A stretch of 64,000 bases of DNA from DASUPK01 sp963763955 (GCA_963763955.1 CAVXQP010000013.1:116758-180757); one strand, 5' to 3'. Shown: positions 43,840-52,652, counted from the first letter of the stretch. Notes: generated by a model from the letters alone, not told the origin. Numbers and translations are program-made.

Positions 43840-44880
43840 TTAGAACCGCCTCCGTACCCGGGAGTTCTTGAGTGAGCGCTTGATCGCCTCGAACTCCTCG
43901 AGCGCCTGCCCCGACCCTGTCGCGACGCAGGTCAGCGGAGACTCCGCGAGGCGGGCCGGCATCTGGCACTCCTCGCTCATCCGCTGGGCGAAGCCCTGGA
44001 GGAGCGCGCCGCCACCGGCCAGGGTCATGCCGCGCTCCATCAGGTCACCCGCCAGCTCCGGCGGTGTGCGGTCGAGCGTGTCGCGGACCGCCGCGATGAT
44101 CTGGGTGATCGGCTCGTCCATCGCGTCGCGGACGTCCCCGGAGTTGAGCTGCACGGCCCGCGGCAGGCCCGACCCGAGGTCCCTGCCGCGGATCTCGACG
44201 TCGACATCCTCGGGGAGCGGTGCCGCCGAGCCCGCCTCGTGCTTCACGTTCTCGGCGGTACCGTGACCGATCGCCAGCTGGTGCTCCCGCTTGCAGAAGT
44301 TGACGATCGCCTCATCCATCTCGTCGCCTCCGACCCGGATCGACTGGGAGACGACGATGTCGCCGAGGGAGATGACCGCCACCTCGGTGGTGCCGCCTCC
44401 GATGTCGACGATCAGGCTGCCGGTAGGGTCGCTGACGGGGAGGCCGGACCCGATCGCGGCGGCCATCGGCTCCTCGATCAGATAGGCCTCGCGCGCGCCG
44501 GCCCCGAGGCAGGCCTCCTCGACCGCCCTCTTCTCCACCCCGGTGACCCCCGAGGGAACGCAGACGACGACGCGGGGATGGGTGAAGCGGGTGTTGTTCG
44601 CCCGCTTGATGAAGTAGCGGAGCATCGACTCGGTGACCTCGAAGTCGGCGATGACGCCGTCCTTGAGGGGCCGCATCGCGTTGATGGTCGAGGGGGTGCG
44701 GCCGAGCATCTGCTTGGCCTCTGCACCGACGGCGTGCACCTCGCCGGTGCTCACGTCGACCGCGACCACCGACGGCTCGGACAGCACGATCCCCCGCCCC
44801 CGGACGTAGACGAGGGTGTTCGCCGTACCGAGATCGACGGCCATGTCACGCGCAGGTGAAATCGAAGTCAGGAAGTTCAT
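43840..44880 (-). CDS. mreB: actin-like rod-shape protein MreB
   Basis: A 346-residue MreB: phosphate 1 motif MAVDLGTANTLVYVRGRGIV, connect 1 VCVPSGVTGVEKRAVEEACL, phosphate 2 GSLIVDIGGGTTEVAVISLG, and adenosine motif MTLAGGGALLQGFAQRMSEE. MNFLTSISPARD is the preferred start (ATG 44880). It directs lateral wall synthesis. It has its own promoter with a palindrome over the -35 and heads the rod-shape cluster. Confidence 0.96.
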   Translation of the reverse strand: MNFLTSISPARDMAVDLGTANTLVYVRGRGIVLSEPSVVAVDVSTGEVHAVGAEAKQMLGRTPSTINAMRPLKDGVIADFEVTESMLRYFIKRANNTRFTHPRVVVCVPSGVTGVEKRAVEEACLGAGAREAYLIEEPMAAAIGSGLPVSDPTGSLIVDIGGGTTEVAVISLGDIVVSQSIRVGGDEMDEAIVNFCKREHQLAIGHGTAENVKHEAGSAAPLPEDVDVEIRGRDLGSGLPRAVQLNSGDVRDAMDEPITQIIAAVRDTLDRTPPELAGDLMERGMTLAGGGALLQGFAQRMSEECQMPARLAESPLTCVATGSGQALEEFEAIKRSLKNSRVRRRF

Positions 44881-44910
44881 TTGGGCCCCAAGAAGCGGCA
44901 AATCGATCGC

Positions 44911-44945
44911 AGCCTAGCGGCTCGCCTTAAATGCCCAAAATGGGC
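44911..44945 (-). promoter_or_regulatory. mreB promoter with palindrome over -35
   Basis: -35 TTGGGC (44938-44933), 16-bp spacer, -10 TAGGCT (44916-44911), then a leader of about 30 nt. A palindrome, GCCCATTTTGGGC (44945-44933), covers the -35. It may be an operator or act as a weak terminator for maf. Confidence 0.5.
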
Positions 44946-44957
44946 GAAAAGTCTGTG

Positions 44958-45542
44958 TCATCCGGGTGCCAGCTCCGGGGCGAGCCGAAACAGCAGCCCG
45001 ACCGGCAGACCGATCACATTGGAGAGGTCGCCGTCGACCCCCGCGACCAGCGCAGAGCCCAGTCCCTGCACCGCGTAGCCCCCGGCCCTCCCCTGCCACT
45101 CGCCGCTGGAGAGATACGCATCGATCAGCTTCGGTGGGAGCTCGCCGAAGGTGACGCGGCTCACCTCGACACCCGTCCGGACCTCCAGCTCACCGTCGAT
45201 CCGGTCGGGTCCGAGCAGCGCCAGCGCACCGAGCACCTCATGGGTCCGGCCGGAGAGCGTCTCGAGGCACCAACGGGCCTCGCCCTCGAATCCCGGTTGG
45301 CCCAGGGCGCGTCCGTCGACGACGACCTCGGTGTCCCCCGCGATCACCAGGGTGCCGTGCCGCCGCCGGGCCGCGACCGCCCGTGCCTTGGCCAGGGCGT
45401 TGGCTAGCACGAGCTCTTGCGGAGCCCCCTCGGTCGTCTCCTCGACCTCTGCCGGGATCGCCCTGAAGTCGAGGCCCAGCGCCTTGAGCAGCGCCTTGCG
45501 CTGAGGCGAGGCCGAGGCGAGGATTAGAGCTCGGGGAACCAG
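44958..45542 (-). CDS. maf: Maf-family nucleotide pyrophosphatase, CTG start
   Basis: About 194 residues from CTG 45542: VPRALILASASPQRKALLKA (Maf signature and substrate loop), then VIAGDTEVVVDG and SGRTHEVLGALALLGPDRID. Maf hydrolyses non-canonical or canonical NTPs. The first canonical start, GTG 45410, would delete the active-site loop. Upstream an in-frame TGA (seven codons before ALILAS region) leaves CTG as the only near-cognate start. It overlaps the 3' end of ndk by 19 bp. Confidence 0.88.
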   Translation of the reverse strand: MVPRALILASASPQRKALLKALGLDFRAIPAEVEETTEGAPQELVLANALAKARAVAARRRHGTLVIAGDTEVVVDGRALGQPGFEGEARWCLETLSGRTHEVLGALALLGPDRIDGELEVRTGVEVSRVTFGELPPKLIDAYLSSGEWQGRAGGYAVQGLGSALVAGVDGDLSNVIGLPVGLLFRLAPELAPG

Positions 45543-45934
45543 ATCCCGATCTCGCGCTCAGCCGATTCCTGCGAGTCCGAGCCATGGACGAGATTGAAGG
45601 TGACCTCGGTGCCGAACTCCCCGCGAAGCGATCCGGCGTCCGCCTCCACTGGATCGGTCGCACCGATCACCTGGCGGGCCGCCTTCACGGCGTTAGGCCC
45701 CTCCAGCACGAGTGCGACCAGGTCGCCGCTGGTGATGAAGTCGACCAGCTCGCCGAAGAACGGCTTGTCGGTGTGCTCGGCGTAATGGGCGTTGGCGAGC
45801 TCCTCGTCCGCCTGCATCAGCTTCAGCGCTACCAGGTGGAGTCCCTTGCGCTCGAACCGAGCGATCACCTCGCCGGTCAGCCGCCTCTCGAAAGCGTCGG
45901 GCTTGACGAGGATCAGTGTGCGCTCGGTCGCCAT
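45524..45934 (-). CDS. ndk: nucleoside diphosphate kinase
   Basis: A 136-residue Ndk: TERTLILVKPDAFERRLTGE, EHTDKPFFGELVDFITSGDL, ARQVIGATDPVEADAGSLRG and the phospho-His motif NLVHGSDSQESAEREIGIWF. It balances NTP pools. ATG 45934 gives the family length, and TACGGT lies 9 nt upstream. Paired with maf, it makes a nucleotide-pool unit. Confidence 0.96.
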   Translation of the reverse strand: MATERTLILVKPDAFERRLTGEVIARFERKGLHLVALKLMQADEELANAHYAEHTDKPFFGELVDFITSGDLVALVLEGPNAVKAARQVIGATDPVEADAGSLRGEFGTEVTFNLVHGSDSQESAEREIGIWFPEL

Positions 45935-45943
45935 CGGCGCGGG

Positions 45944-45949
45944 ACCGTA
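45944..45949 (-). promoter_or_regulatory. -10 box of ndk
   Basis: TACGGT, 9 nt upstream of the ATG at 45934. Confidence 0.45.
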
Positions 45950-46070
45950 CAGGAACGGGTTCGCTTCGGGTCGGGCGACGCCCAACGGGCCGATCAGTCG
46001 CTCGCCGTCGAAGTCGACTGCCCGGGAGTCCCATTACACCAGGTCCGCGTTTGCGGGAAGAAGTCGACAA

Positions 46071-46676
46071 TCAGCGGCCGGACCGGCTGGAGCGACTCGG
46101 CCGCTCTTCGCGCGCCGCCACGGGCGCCGCGGGTTCGCGTCGAGTCGTCCCATCTGTCCTGGCCTTTCGCTGTGCGGCAGACCGAGCCGCCCGCTGCCGG
46201 TCGGTTCGGCGCGCTTCCCGCTCGGGACGCTGCTGCTTGCGTACCTCGGTCTCGCAGTACGGGCAGATTCCCCAGCGCGGGTCCAGCGGCTTGTGGCACT
46301 GGCGGCAGGGGTTGCGCAGCCGGCGCTCGCAGTTCGGGCAGCGCAGGTAGCTGCGGTCGACCGGGTACTCGCAGTGCGGACACGACTGCTCGATCCGCTG
46401 CCTGAGCTCGAGCTCGGCGGCCCGAAGCTCCAGCTCGCGCTCCTCGCGGTCCTCCAGGAACTCCGGCGGGCGGAGGATCGTGTAGACGATCGTCCCCAGG
46501 TACGGGAAGACCGAGGCGGCCGTCGCGCAGGCGATCAGTATCGGGTCCTCGATCCGCCGACGCGCGTCCAGGTACGTCCAGTAGATCAGCGCCAGATAGA
46601 CGACGATCAGGAAGAGGACGATCAGGTTGACGGCCAGGCCTAGCCCGCCGCCGATTCCGAAGAGTGCTAGAGGCAT
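46071..46676 (-). CDS. membrane-anchored double zinc-ribbon protein
   Basis: A 201-residue protein: two N-terminal transmembrane helices (LAVNLIVLFLIVVYLALIYW; PILIACATAASVFPYLGTIV), then an acidic helix, two zinc ribbons (CPHCEYPVDRSYLRCPNC; CRQCHKPLDPRWGICPYC) and a basic, Arg-rich tail. The four CxxC pairs should bind two zinc ions. The role is unknown; a cytoplasmic scaffold at the membrane is possible. It follows a 39-residue membrane peptide gene. Confidence 0.75.
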   Translation of the reverse strand: MPLALFGIGGGLGLAVNLIVLFLIVVYLALIYWTYLDARRRIEDPILIACATAASVFPYLGTIVYTILRPPEFLEDREERELELRAAELELRQRIEQSCPHCEYPVDRSYLRCPNCERRLRNPCRQCHKPLDPRWGICPYCETEVRKQQRPEREARRTDRQRAARSAAQRKARTDGTTRREPAAPVAAREERPSRSSRSGR

Positions 46677-46761
46677 GGGAAAAGGGGAGCCGCGAGTGTA
46701 CGTACTTCCTTATCGGGGGGTGGAACCCTGCCTGGCATCTGAGTCGGGGCGTTCAGAGCGC

Positions 46762-46881
46762 CTACAGGAAGAGAAGGCCGAACACGTAGCCGAAGGCGAA
46801 GAAGACCAGGATCACCACCGCGACGACGATGGCCACCAGCCCCATCATCGTCAGGAGCTCTGAGCGGGCCTCTCTGTCCAT
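46762..46881 (-). CDS. 39-residue single-pass membrane peptide
   Basis: MDREARSELLTMMGLVAIVV, then AVVILVFFAFGYVFGLLFL and a TAG: a charged N-terminus followed by one long hydrophobic helix. It overlaps the folC 3' end by 31 bp in another frame and precedes the zinc-ribbon protein, so it is likely co-transcribed. Helix, position and codon use suggest a real small protein; there is no clear Shine-Dalgarno and no family assignment. Confidence 0.5.
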   Translation of the reverse strand: MDREARSELLTMMGLVAIVVAVVILVFFAFGYVFGLLFL

Positions 46882-48041
46882 ATGCAGCTGAGAAGGTAGT
46901 GGCTGCCGGCCGCCAGCGCGACCCCATTCCGGGCTTTGGCAAGCTGTCGTGCTCGCTCCCAGGCCTCGATCGGGTCGCCGATCGCCTCCGCCGGCACCCC
47001 GGCCCTGTCGCAGAGGGCGGCCAACTCCAGCGCGGGCCGTGCCCGCCCTCCGGGCCGCCCGGATCCCTCGATGCTCTCGGGCGGGATCTCGGTACAGACG
47101 AAGTGCGAGCAGGCCGGAGCGAGCCCGTCCACGATGCCGGTCGCGTCCTTCCCCTCGAGCACGGCCAGGCAGCAGACCACGTCGCGGCCCCGGGCCAGGT
47201 CGGGAAGGGCCTCCGCCAGCGCTATCGCTCCATCGGGGTTGTGCGCCGCGTCGAAGATCGCGGGGGGATCGCCGGGTACCAACTCGGCGCGTCCCCGGAT
47301 CGAGAACTCCCGCGTCGCGAGCCGCTTGATGAACTCGACCAGGGCAGTGGAATCAAGCTCTCCCAGGACCTGTCCCGCTGCGGCCTGTGCAAGTGCGAGG
47401 TTCCTTCCCTGGTAGCCGGGCACCATGTTGTTCGCGACGCTCGTTGCCCAGAGCTTCTTCGCGTGCTTCACGGCCACCTCCCGGTCGATCACCTCGTTGA
47501 CCTCCTCCGGGACCTGTCCGACCAGCAGCGTCGTGTGATCCCTGAGCACCGCCACCTTCTCGGCTGCAATCTCCTGGAGGGTCTCCCCCAGCCACTCCGT
47601 GTGGTCGTAGCCGACGGAGGTGAGCACCGTGAGCTGCGAGGGGATCACGTTGGTGGCGTCGAGGCGGCCGCCCAGCCCGGCCTCGATGACGGCGTACTGC
47701 ACGCGGTCCGCGGCGAAGGCGACGAAGGCCGCCGCCGTGAGCAGCTCGAACTGGGTCACCGGCCCCTCGTCGCCGGCGGAGCGGTCCGCGACCTCGGCCG
47801 CCTGCTCCGTGCGCTCGAGCGCGTGGGTGAACGCCTCCTCCGAGATCGGCTCCCCGCGGATCAGGACGCGCTCTCGCCAGGACGTGATGTGAGGCGAGAG
47901 GTACGCCCCCGTGGAGACCCCATGCGCCTCGAGCAGGGCGGCGGTCATCCGGGTGACCGAGGTCTTGCCGTTGGTCCCGACCACATGGATCGAGGCGAAC
48001 CGATTCTGCGGCATGCCGAGCAGCGTGCACAGGCGCCGCAT
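46851..48041 (-). CDS. folC: folylpolyglutamate/dihydrofolate synthase
   Basis: FolC/MurC-type ligase of 396 residues from ATG 48041: P-loop SIHVVGTNGKTSVTRMTAAL, AVIEAGLGGRLDATNVIPSQ, and PPAIFDAAHNPDGAIALAEA. It adds glutamates to folate. The family normally has about 25 more N-terminal residues. The frame upstream reads EEILRQREVLGWKLGLERM without ATG/GTG/TTG, so the true start may be a CTG near 48089. It lies just after the valS stop. Confidence 0.93.
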   Translation of the reverse strand: MRRLCTLLGMPQNRFASIHVVGTNGKTSVTRMTAALLEAHGVSTGAYLSPHITSWRERVLIRGEPISEEAFTHALERTEQAAEVADRSAGDEGPVTQFELLTAAAFVAFAADRVQYAVIEAGLGGRLDATNVIPSQLTVLTSVGYDHTEWLGETLQEIAAEKVAVLRDHTTLLVGQVPEEVNEVIDREVAVKHAKKLWATSVANNMVPGYQGRNLALAQAAAGQVLGELDSTALVEFIKRLATREFSIRGRAELVPGDPPAIFDAAHNPDGAIALAEALPDLARGRDVVCCLAVLEGKDATGIVDGLAPACSHFVCTEIPPESIEGSGRPGGRARPALELAALCDRAGVPAEAIGDPIEAWERARQLAKARNGVALAAGSHYLLSCIWTERPAQSS

Positions 48042-48103
48042 CCGCTCCAGCCCCAGCTTCCAGCCGAGGACCTCACGCTGGCGCAGGATCTCCTCGGAGC
48101 CGG

Positions 48104-50650
48104 CTATCCGCCCAGTTCCTCGAGCTCCGCCCGGTAGGCGGCGAGCTTCTCCCGCTCGGCGTCGACGACGTCGGCCGGCGCCTTGGCGACGAAGCCCTGG
48201 TTGGAGAGCTTGCCCTCGCCGCGCCTCACCTCGGAGCGCAGCTGATTGCGGCGCTCCTCGATCCGAGCCCGAACGGCGTCGGGGTCGACGCCCTGGGCCT
48301 CGAGCACCTCGACGCCGCCGACGCTGGCGATCGGCTCACCGCCGTCGCTCGAGAACTCCACCCGGGCCAATCGCGAGACCAGCTCGTGCGGCTGGCCGTG
48401 ATCGGCGCGGGCCGCCAACACCTGCTTGACCGGCACTCCGGCCAGGTCCCGCCAGCGACGCAGCGCGCGGGTCAGCCCGATCGCCTGCCCGATCTCGCGC
48501 TCCGCCTCGTCATCGACCAGCGCGTCCTCGACTTCGGGGAACGGGTGCACCACGAGCGCCTCAGCCGGGCGGCTCGGCAGATACGAGTAGATCTCCTCGC
48601 TGACGAACGGCATCATCGGATGAGCGAGCGCGAGCACCTGCTCGAGCGCCCAGAGCAGAGTGGCGGACGCGTCCACTTCGCCGTCGTACAGACGCGGCTT
48701 GACGATCTCCAGATACCAGTCGCAGAGCTCGGACCAGAAGAACTCGTAGAGGTCGAGTGCCGCATGCGCGAAGTCGTAGGCCTCGATCGACTTCGTCACC
48801 GAGTCGATGGCCCGCTGCAGCCGCGAGGCGATCCAGCGGTCCTCCACCCGATTCGTTCGCGGCCCCGGCTCCACGGCGTCACGACCCTCCATCAGGACCA
48901 GTCGTGAGGCGTTCCACATCTTGTTGGCGAGGTCGCGGCCCTGCCGGACGCGCGCTTCGGAGAAGCGCACATCCTGCGTGGAGGTCATCGCCAGCAGCCC
49001 GAAGCGCAGCGCGTCAGCTCCGTGCTGGTCCATCTCCTCCAGGGGATCGATGCCGGTGCCGAGGCTCTTCGACATCCGCCGCCCGTCGGGCGCCTGGATG
49101 ATCGAGTGCACGTAGACGTCGGTGAACGGCACCTCGTCCGTGAACTCGAGCGAGGTCATGATCATCCGCGCGACCCAGAGGGCGATGATGTCCCGCGCCG
49201 TCACCAGCACGTCGGTCGGGAAGAAAGCCTTGTACTCGGGGGCGTCGGTGTCCGGCCAGCCGAGGGTGGCGAACGGCCAGAGCGCCGAGCTGAACCAGGT
49301 GTCGAGGACATCCTCCTCCTGCTCCCATCCGTCGCCCTCCGGCGGCGTCTCCCCGACGTGGGTCTCGTCGCCCCGGTACCAGACGGGCAGTCGGTGCCCC
49401 CACCAGAGCTGGCGGGAGATGCACCAGGGGGGGATCTTCTCCATCGAGTCCAGGTACTGGCGGCGAGCGCCGTCGGGAATGACCCGGACCTTCCCCTGGG
49501 TGACGACGTCGACGGCGCGGCGTGCCATCTCGTCCATCCGGCAGAACCACTGCAGGGAGATGAGCGGCTCGATCCGTTCGCCCGAGCGGTGGGAGAACGG
49601 CACGGTGTGCGTATACGGCTCCTCCCCGCGGATCAGCCCCCGATCGCGCAGCTCGGCCACGACCGCCGCCTGGGCCTCGGCCGCGGTCATCCCGCGGAAT
49701 CGCTCCGGGGCCTCGTCGGTGATCAGCCCGTCCTCGCCGATCACGCTGATCGCCGGCAGGTCGTGCTTGCGGCCGATCTCGAAGTCGTTCGGGTCGTGAC
49801 CTGGAGTGATCTTGAGCGCGCCCGTGCCGAACTCGGAGTCGACGTGCTCGTCGGCGATGACCGGCAGGCGCCGCTCGGCCAGCGGCAGGATCGCGTGCTT
49901 GCCGACGACGTCGCGGTAGCGGTCGTCATCCGGACTGACCGCGACGGCGGTGTCGGCGAGCATGGTCTCGGGCCGGACCGTGGCGACGATCAGCTCGCCC
50001 CCGTCCTCGAGCGGATAGGCGATCTCATAGAGCGTGTCCGTGACCTCGCGGTTCTCGATCTCGAGATCCGAGATCGCCGATCCGAGGCCGGGATCCCAGT
50101 TGACCATGTAGTTGTCGCGGTAGACCCAGCCCTTGGAGTAGAGCTCCGCGAAGACGCGGTAGACCGCCTTCACGTAGCCCTCGTCGAGGGTGAAGCGCTC
50201 GCGGTCGTAGTCGCAGGAGGCGCCCAGGCGCTTGTACTGCTCGATGATCGTGTTGCCGTAGCGGTAGCGCCATTCCCAGGTCCTCTCGATGAACTTCTCG
50301 CGACCGAGCTCCGTCCGCGAGGTCCCCTCCTTGGCAAGCTCCTTTTCGACCACCGACTGCGTCGCGATCCCGGCGTGATCCGTGCCCAGGATCCACATCG
50401 TGTTGCGGCCGCGCATCCGGCTGAGGCGGATCAGGACGTCCTGGATCGTCCCGTTGAGCGCGTGCCCCATGTGGAGCGCGCCGGTGACGTTCGGTGGCGG
50501 GATCGCGATCGAGAAGTTCTCATCGGGCGAGCCCGTTGCCGGGGGGTGAAACCAGCCGCCCTCCATCCAGCGCTCGAAGACGCGCTCTTCGACCGCGCCG
50601 GGGTCCCAGCGCGTCGTCGCCTCCAGTGTCTTGCGACGTTCCGCGTCCAC
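48104..50650 (-). CDS. valS: valyl-tRNA synthetase
   Basis: An 848-residue class I synthetase: PPPNVTGALHMGHALNGTIQ (HIGH), IQAPDGRRMSKSLGTGIDPL (KMSKS), editing domain VATVRPETMLADTAVAVSPD, and a C-terminal coiled coil (FVAKAPADVVDAEREKLAAY). It charges tRNA-Val. The start is GTG 50650; TAACAT lies 6 nt upstream, so the transcript is probably leaderless. It heads valS-folC. Confidence 0.97.
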   Translation of the reverse strand: MDAERRKTLEATTRWDPGAVEERVFERWMEGGWFHPPATGSPDENFSIAIPPPNVTGALHMGHALNGTIQDVLIRLSRMRGRNTMWILGTDHAGIATQSVVEKELAKEGTSRTELGREKFIERTWEWRYRYGNTIIEQYKRLGASCDYDRERFTLDEGYVKAVYRVFAELYSKGWVYRDNYMVNWDPGLGSAISDLEIENREVTDTLYEIAYPLEDGGELIVATVRPETMLADTAVAVSPDDDRYRDVVGKHAILPLAERRLPVIADEHVDSEFGTGALKITPGHDPNDFEIGRKHDLPAISVIGEDGLITDEAPERFRGMTAAEAQAAVVAELRDRGLIRGEEPYTHTVPFSHRSGERIEPLISLQWFCRMDEMARRAVDVVTQGKVRVIPDGARRQYLDSMEKIPPWCISRQLWWGHRLPVWYRGDETHVGETPPEGDGWEQEEDVLDTWFSSALWPFATLGWPDTDAPEYKAFFPTDVLVTARDIIALWVARMIMTSLEFTDEVPFTDVYVHSIIQAPDGRRMSKSLGTGIDPLEEMDQHGADALRFGLLAMTSTQDVRFSEARVRQGRDLANKMWNASRLVLMEGRDAVEPGPRTNRVEDRWIASRLQRAIDSVTKSIEAYDFAHAALDLYEFFWSELCDWYLEIVKPRLYDGEVDASATLLWALEQVLALAHPMMPFVSEEIYSYLPSRPAEALVVHPFPEVEDALVDDEAEREIGQAIGLTRALRRWRDLAGVPVKQVLAARADHGQPHELVSRLARVEFSSDGGEPIASVGGVEVLEAQGVDPDAVRARIEERRNQLRSEVRRGEGKLSNQGFVAKAPADVVDAEREKLAAYRAELEELGG

Positions 50651-50656
50651 GCGGCG

Positions 50657-50662
50657 ATGTTA
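50657..50662 (-). promoter_or_regulatory. -10 box of valS (leaderless)
   Basis: TAACAT, 6 nt upstream of the GTG at 50650. Confidence 0.5.
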
Positions 50663-50711
50663 ATCGCGGTCAGGAAGCGGCCGAGCGCCGGGATCGGCAG
50701 ACTCCAACGCC

Positions 50712-52259
50712 GTGGCTCAAGGAGGAGACCGCGACAAGGACCGCCTGAGCCGGCGGCGGTTCATCGGGACCGCCGGCGCGACGGCGGCGGGCGCGGCGCT
50801 CGGCGGCTATCTGCCTCAGGGGGCTCTCGGCACCCCCGCCGAGGAAGCCAAGAGCGGGGGAGCGAAGAACAGACGCCGGAGGCGGAGGGCGGATGTGATC
50901 GTCGTCGGGGCCGGTCTGGCCGGGCTCACCGCAGCCCGGGAGGTGCTGCGGGCCGGGCACTCCGTGCTGATCCTCGAGGCCCGCAACCGCGTCGGCGGCC
51001 GCACCTTGAACCACAAGATCGGCAACGGCAAGATTGCGGAGGTCGGCGGGGAATGGGTCGGCCCCACCCAGGACCACCTGATGGCTCTCGCCGCCGAGCT
51101 CGGCATCGGCACCTTCAAGACCTACAACGCCGGCAACAACGTCTACTGGGCCAATGGCGTCCTCTCTCCGTATCAGTCGGGCGGGCCGCTTGGGCCGATC
51201 CCCCCGGACCCGACCGCCGTGGGCGAGGTGTTCGTCGCGATCAACAACCTCAACCAGATGGCCGGCACTGTGCCCGTCGCCACGCCGTGGACGGCGCCCA
51301 ACGCCGGAACCTGGGACGGCCAGACCCTCGAGACGTGGAAGCAGGCGAACCTGCACGTGCCGAACGCTCGCGCGCTGTTCGACTCGGGCATTGGGGCGGT
51401 CTTCGCCGCCGAGCCGAGCGACCTCTCGCTCCTCTTCACGCTCTTCTACATCGCGTCTGGAACGAACGAGACCACGCCGCCGGACCTGAACCGGCTGTTC
51501 AACGTCCCGGACGGAGCGCAGGACAGCCGCTTCATCGGCGGCTCCCAGCTGATCTCGAAGCGGCTGGCGAAGCGGATCGGGAATAAGCGCATCCTCCTCA
51601 AGCAGGCCATCCGCCGCATCGAGCAGCACCGGCACGGCGTCCGCGTCTTCACCAATAACCTCACCGCAAGCGGCAAGCAGATGATCGTCACGGGGCCGCC
51701 GGTGGTGACCGCCCAGATCCACTACGACCCACATCTGCCCGCCGACCGCCGCCAGCTGCTCCAGCGCTTCCCCCAGGGCACGACGATCAAATGCCAGGCG
51801 GTCTACGACCGTCCCTACTGGCGCGACTCCGGGCTTACCGGCCAGGCGGTGGCCCTCGACGGCCCCGTCCGCGTCACCTTCGACAACTCGCCCCCGGACG
51901 GCAGCCCCGGCGTCCTGCTCGGCTTCATCGAGGGAGCGGCTGCTCGCGATTACCAGCGCCGCTCAGCCGCCGAGCGCAGGGCAGCCGTCCTCAACGCATT
52001 TGCGACCTACTTCGGCGAGGCCGCCCGCCAGCCGCGCCAGTACTTCGAGATGAACTGGACCCACGAGGCGTGGACCCGCGGGTGCTACGAGGGGTATCTG
52101 CCCCCGGGCGCCCTGACGGCACACGGCACCGCGTTGCGCGCGCCCTTCAAGCGACTCCACTGGGCGGGCGCGGAGACCTCCGACTACTGGTACGGCTACA
52201 TGGACGGCGCGGTCCGTTCAGGCCAGCGCGCCGCGGCCGAGGTGCTGGCCGCGCTCTAG
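50712..52259 (+). CDS. Tat-exported flavin monoamine oxidase
   Basis: A 515-residue FAD amine oxidase: twin-Arg signal (DRLSRRRFIGTAGATAAG), then ADVIVVGAGLAGLTAAREVL (dinucleotide fold), LILEARNRVGGRTLNHKIGN, GGEWVGPTQDHLMALAAELG and the C-terminal FAD motif RLHWAGAETSDYWYGYMDGA. It oxidises amines outside the cytoplasmic membrane. The start is GTG with CAGACT 8 nt upstream. It ends 4 bp into the convergent groES. Confidence 0.92.
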   Translation: MAQGGDRDKDRLSRRRFIGTAGATAAGAALGGYLPQGALGTPAEEAKSGGAKNRRRRRRADVIVVGAGLAGLTAAREVLRAGHSVLILEARNRVGGRTLNHKIGNGKIAEVGGEWVGPTQDHLMALAAELGIGTFKTYNAGNNVYWANGVLSPYQSGGPLGPIPPDPTAVGEVFVAINNLNQMAGTVPVATPWTAPNAGTWDGQTLETWKQANLHVPNARALFDSGIGAVFAAEPSDLSLLFTLFYIASGTNETTPPDLNRLFNVPDGAQDSRFIGGSQLISKRLAKRIGNKRILLKQAIRRIEQHRHGVRVFTNNLTASGKQMIVTGPPVVTAQIHYDPHLPADRRQLLQRFPQGTTIKCQAVYDRPYWRDSGLTGQAVALDGPVRVTFDNSPPDGSPGVLLGFIEGAAARDYQRRSAAERRAAVLNAFATYFGEAARQPRQYFEMNWTHEAWTRGCYEGYLPPGALTAHGTALRAPFKRLHWAGAETSDYWYGYMDGAVRSGQRAAAEVLAAL

Positions 52260-52606
52260 TCGCCCTCTCGCAGCGACTCGAGCACGCCGAGCAGCTCCCC
52301 CACCCTGCAAACCAGCAGCCGCTCCTCGTCGATCTCCACCCAGACGCCCGCCGAGGAGGGGAAGACGACGTGGTCGCCGGGCTGAACCGGCATGTCGACG
52401 CCTGCACTCTCCCACCAGTCGAGGCCCGGCCCGACCGCCAGCACGATGCCCTGCTGGGGTGGTGGCTCATCCGTCCCGGCTGGGACCACCAGGCCCGAGC
52501 GGCGCATGCGGTCCTGGTCCAGCTCCTTGAGGACCACCTGGTCGAACAGGGGCCGGAGCTGGTGCCTGACCGTCTCAATCGGCTCGCGCGACGAGCGCGT
52601 ACTCAT
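52256..52606 (-). CDS. groES: GroES co-chaperonin, no adjacent groEL
   Basis: A 116-residue Cpn10: LRPLFDQVVLKELDQDRMRR, SGLVVPAGTDEPPPQQGIVL, VQPGDHVVFPSSAGVWVEID and a short C-terminus. It should cap GroEL. The mobile loop (RMRRSGLVVPAGTDEPPPQ) is present; a WWESAGVDMPVQ insertion is unlike canonical GroES, so it may be a variant. TATCCT lies 6 nt before the ATG. No groEL is in the window. Confidence 0.85.
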   Translation of the reverse strand: MSTRSSREPIETVRHQLRPLFDQVVLKELDQDRMRRSGLVVPAGTDEPPPQQGIVLAVGPGLDWWESAGVDMPVQPGDHVVFPSSAGVWVEIDEERLLVCRVGELLGVLESLREGD

Positions 52607-52612
52607 ACCCAC

Positions 52613-52618
52613 AGGATA
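52613..52618 (-). promoter_or_regulatory. -10 box of groES (leaderless)
   Basis: TATCCT, 6 nt upstream of the ATG at 52606. No CIRCE repeat is visible in the 62-bp gap to rodZ. Confidence 0.5.
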
Positions 52619-52652
52619 AAACGCGGCGCCCACGGCTGCCGCCCAGAGCTAG

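Noticed and set aside
45935..46070. In-frame extension of ndk upstream (reads VDFDGERLIGPLGVARPEAN)
   Set aside because: It looks protein-like but contains no homology to Ndk, and a good -10 box lies inside it; ATG 45934 gives the normal length.
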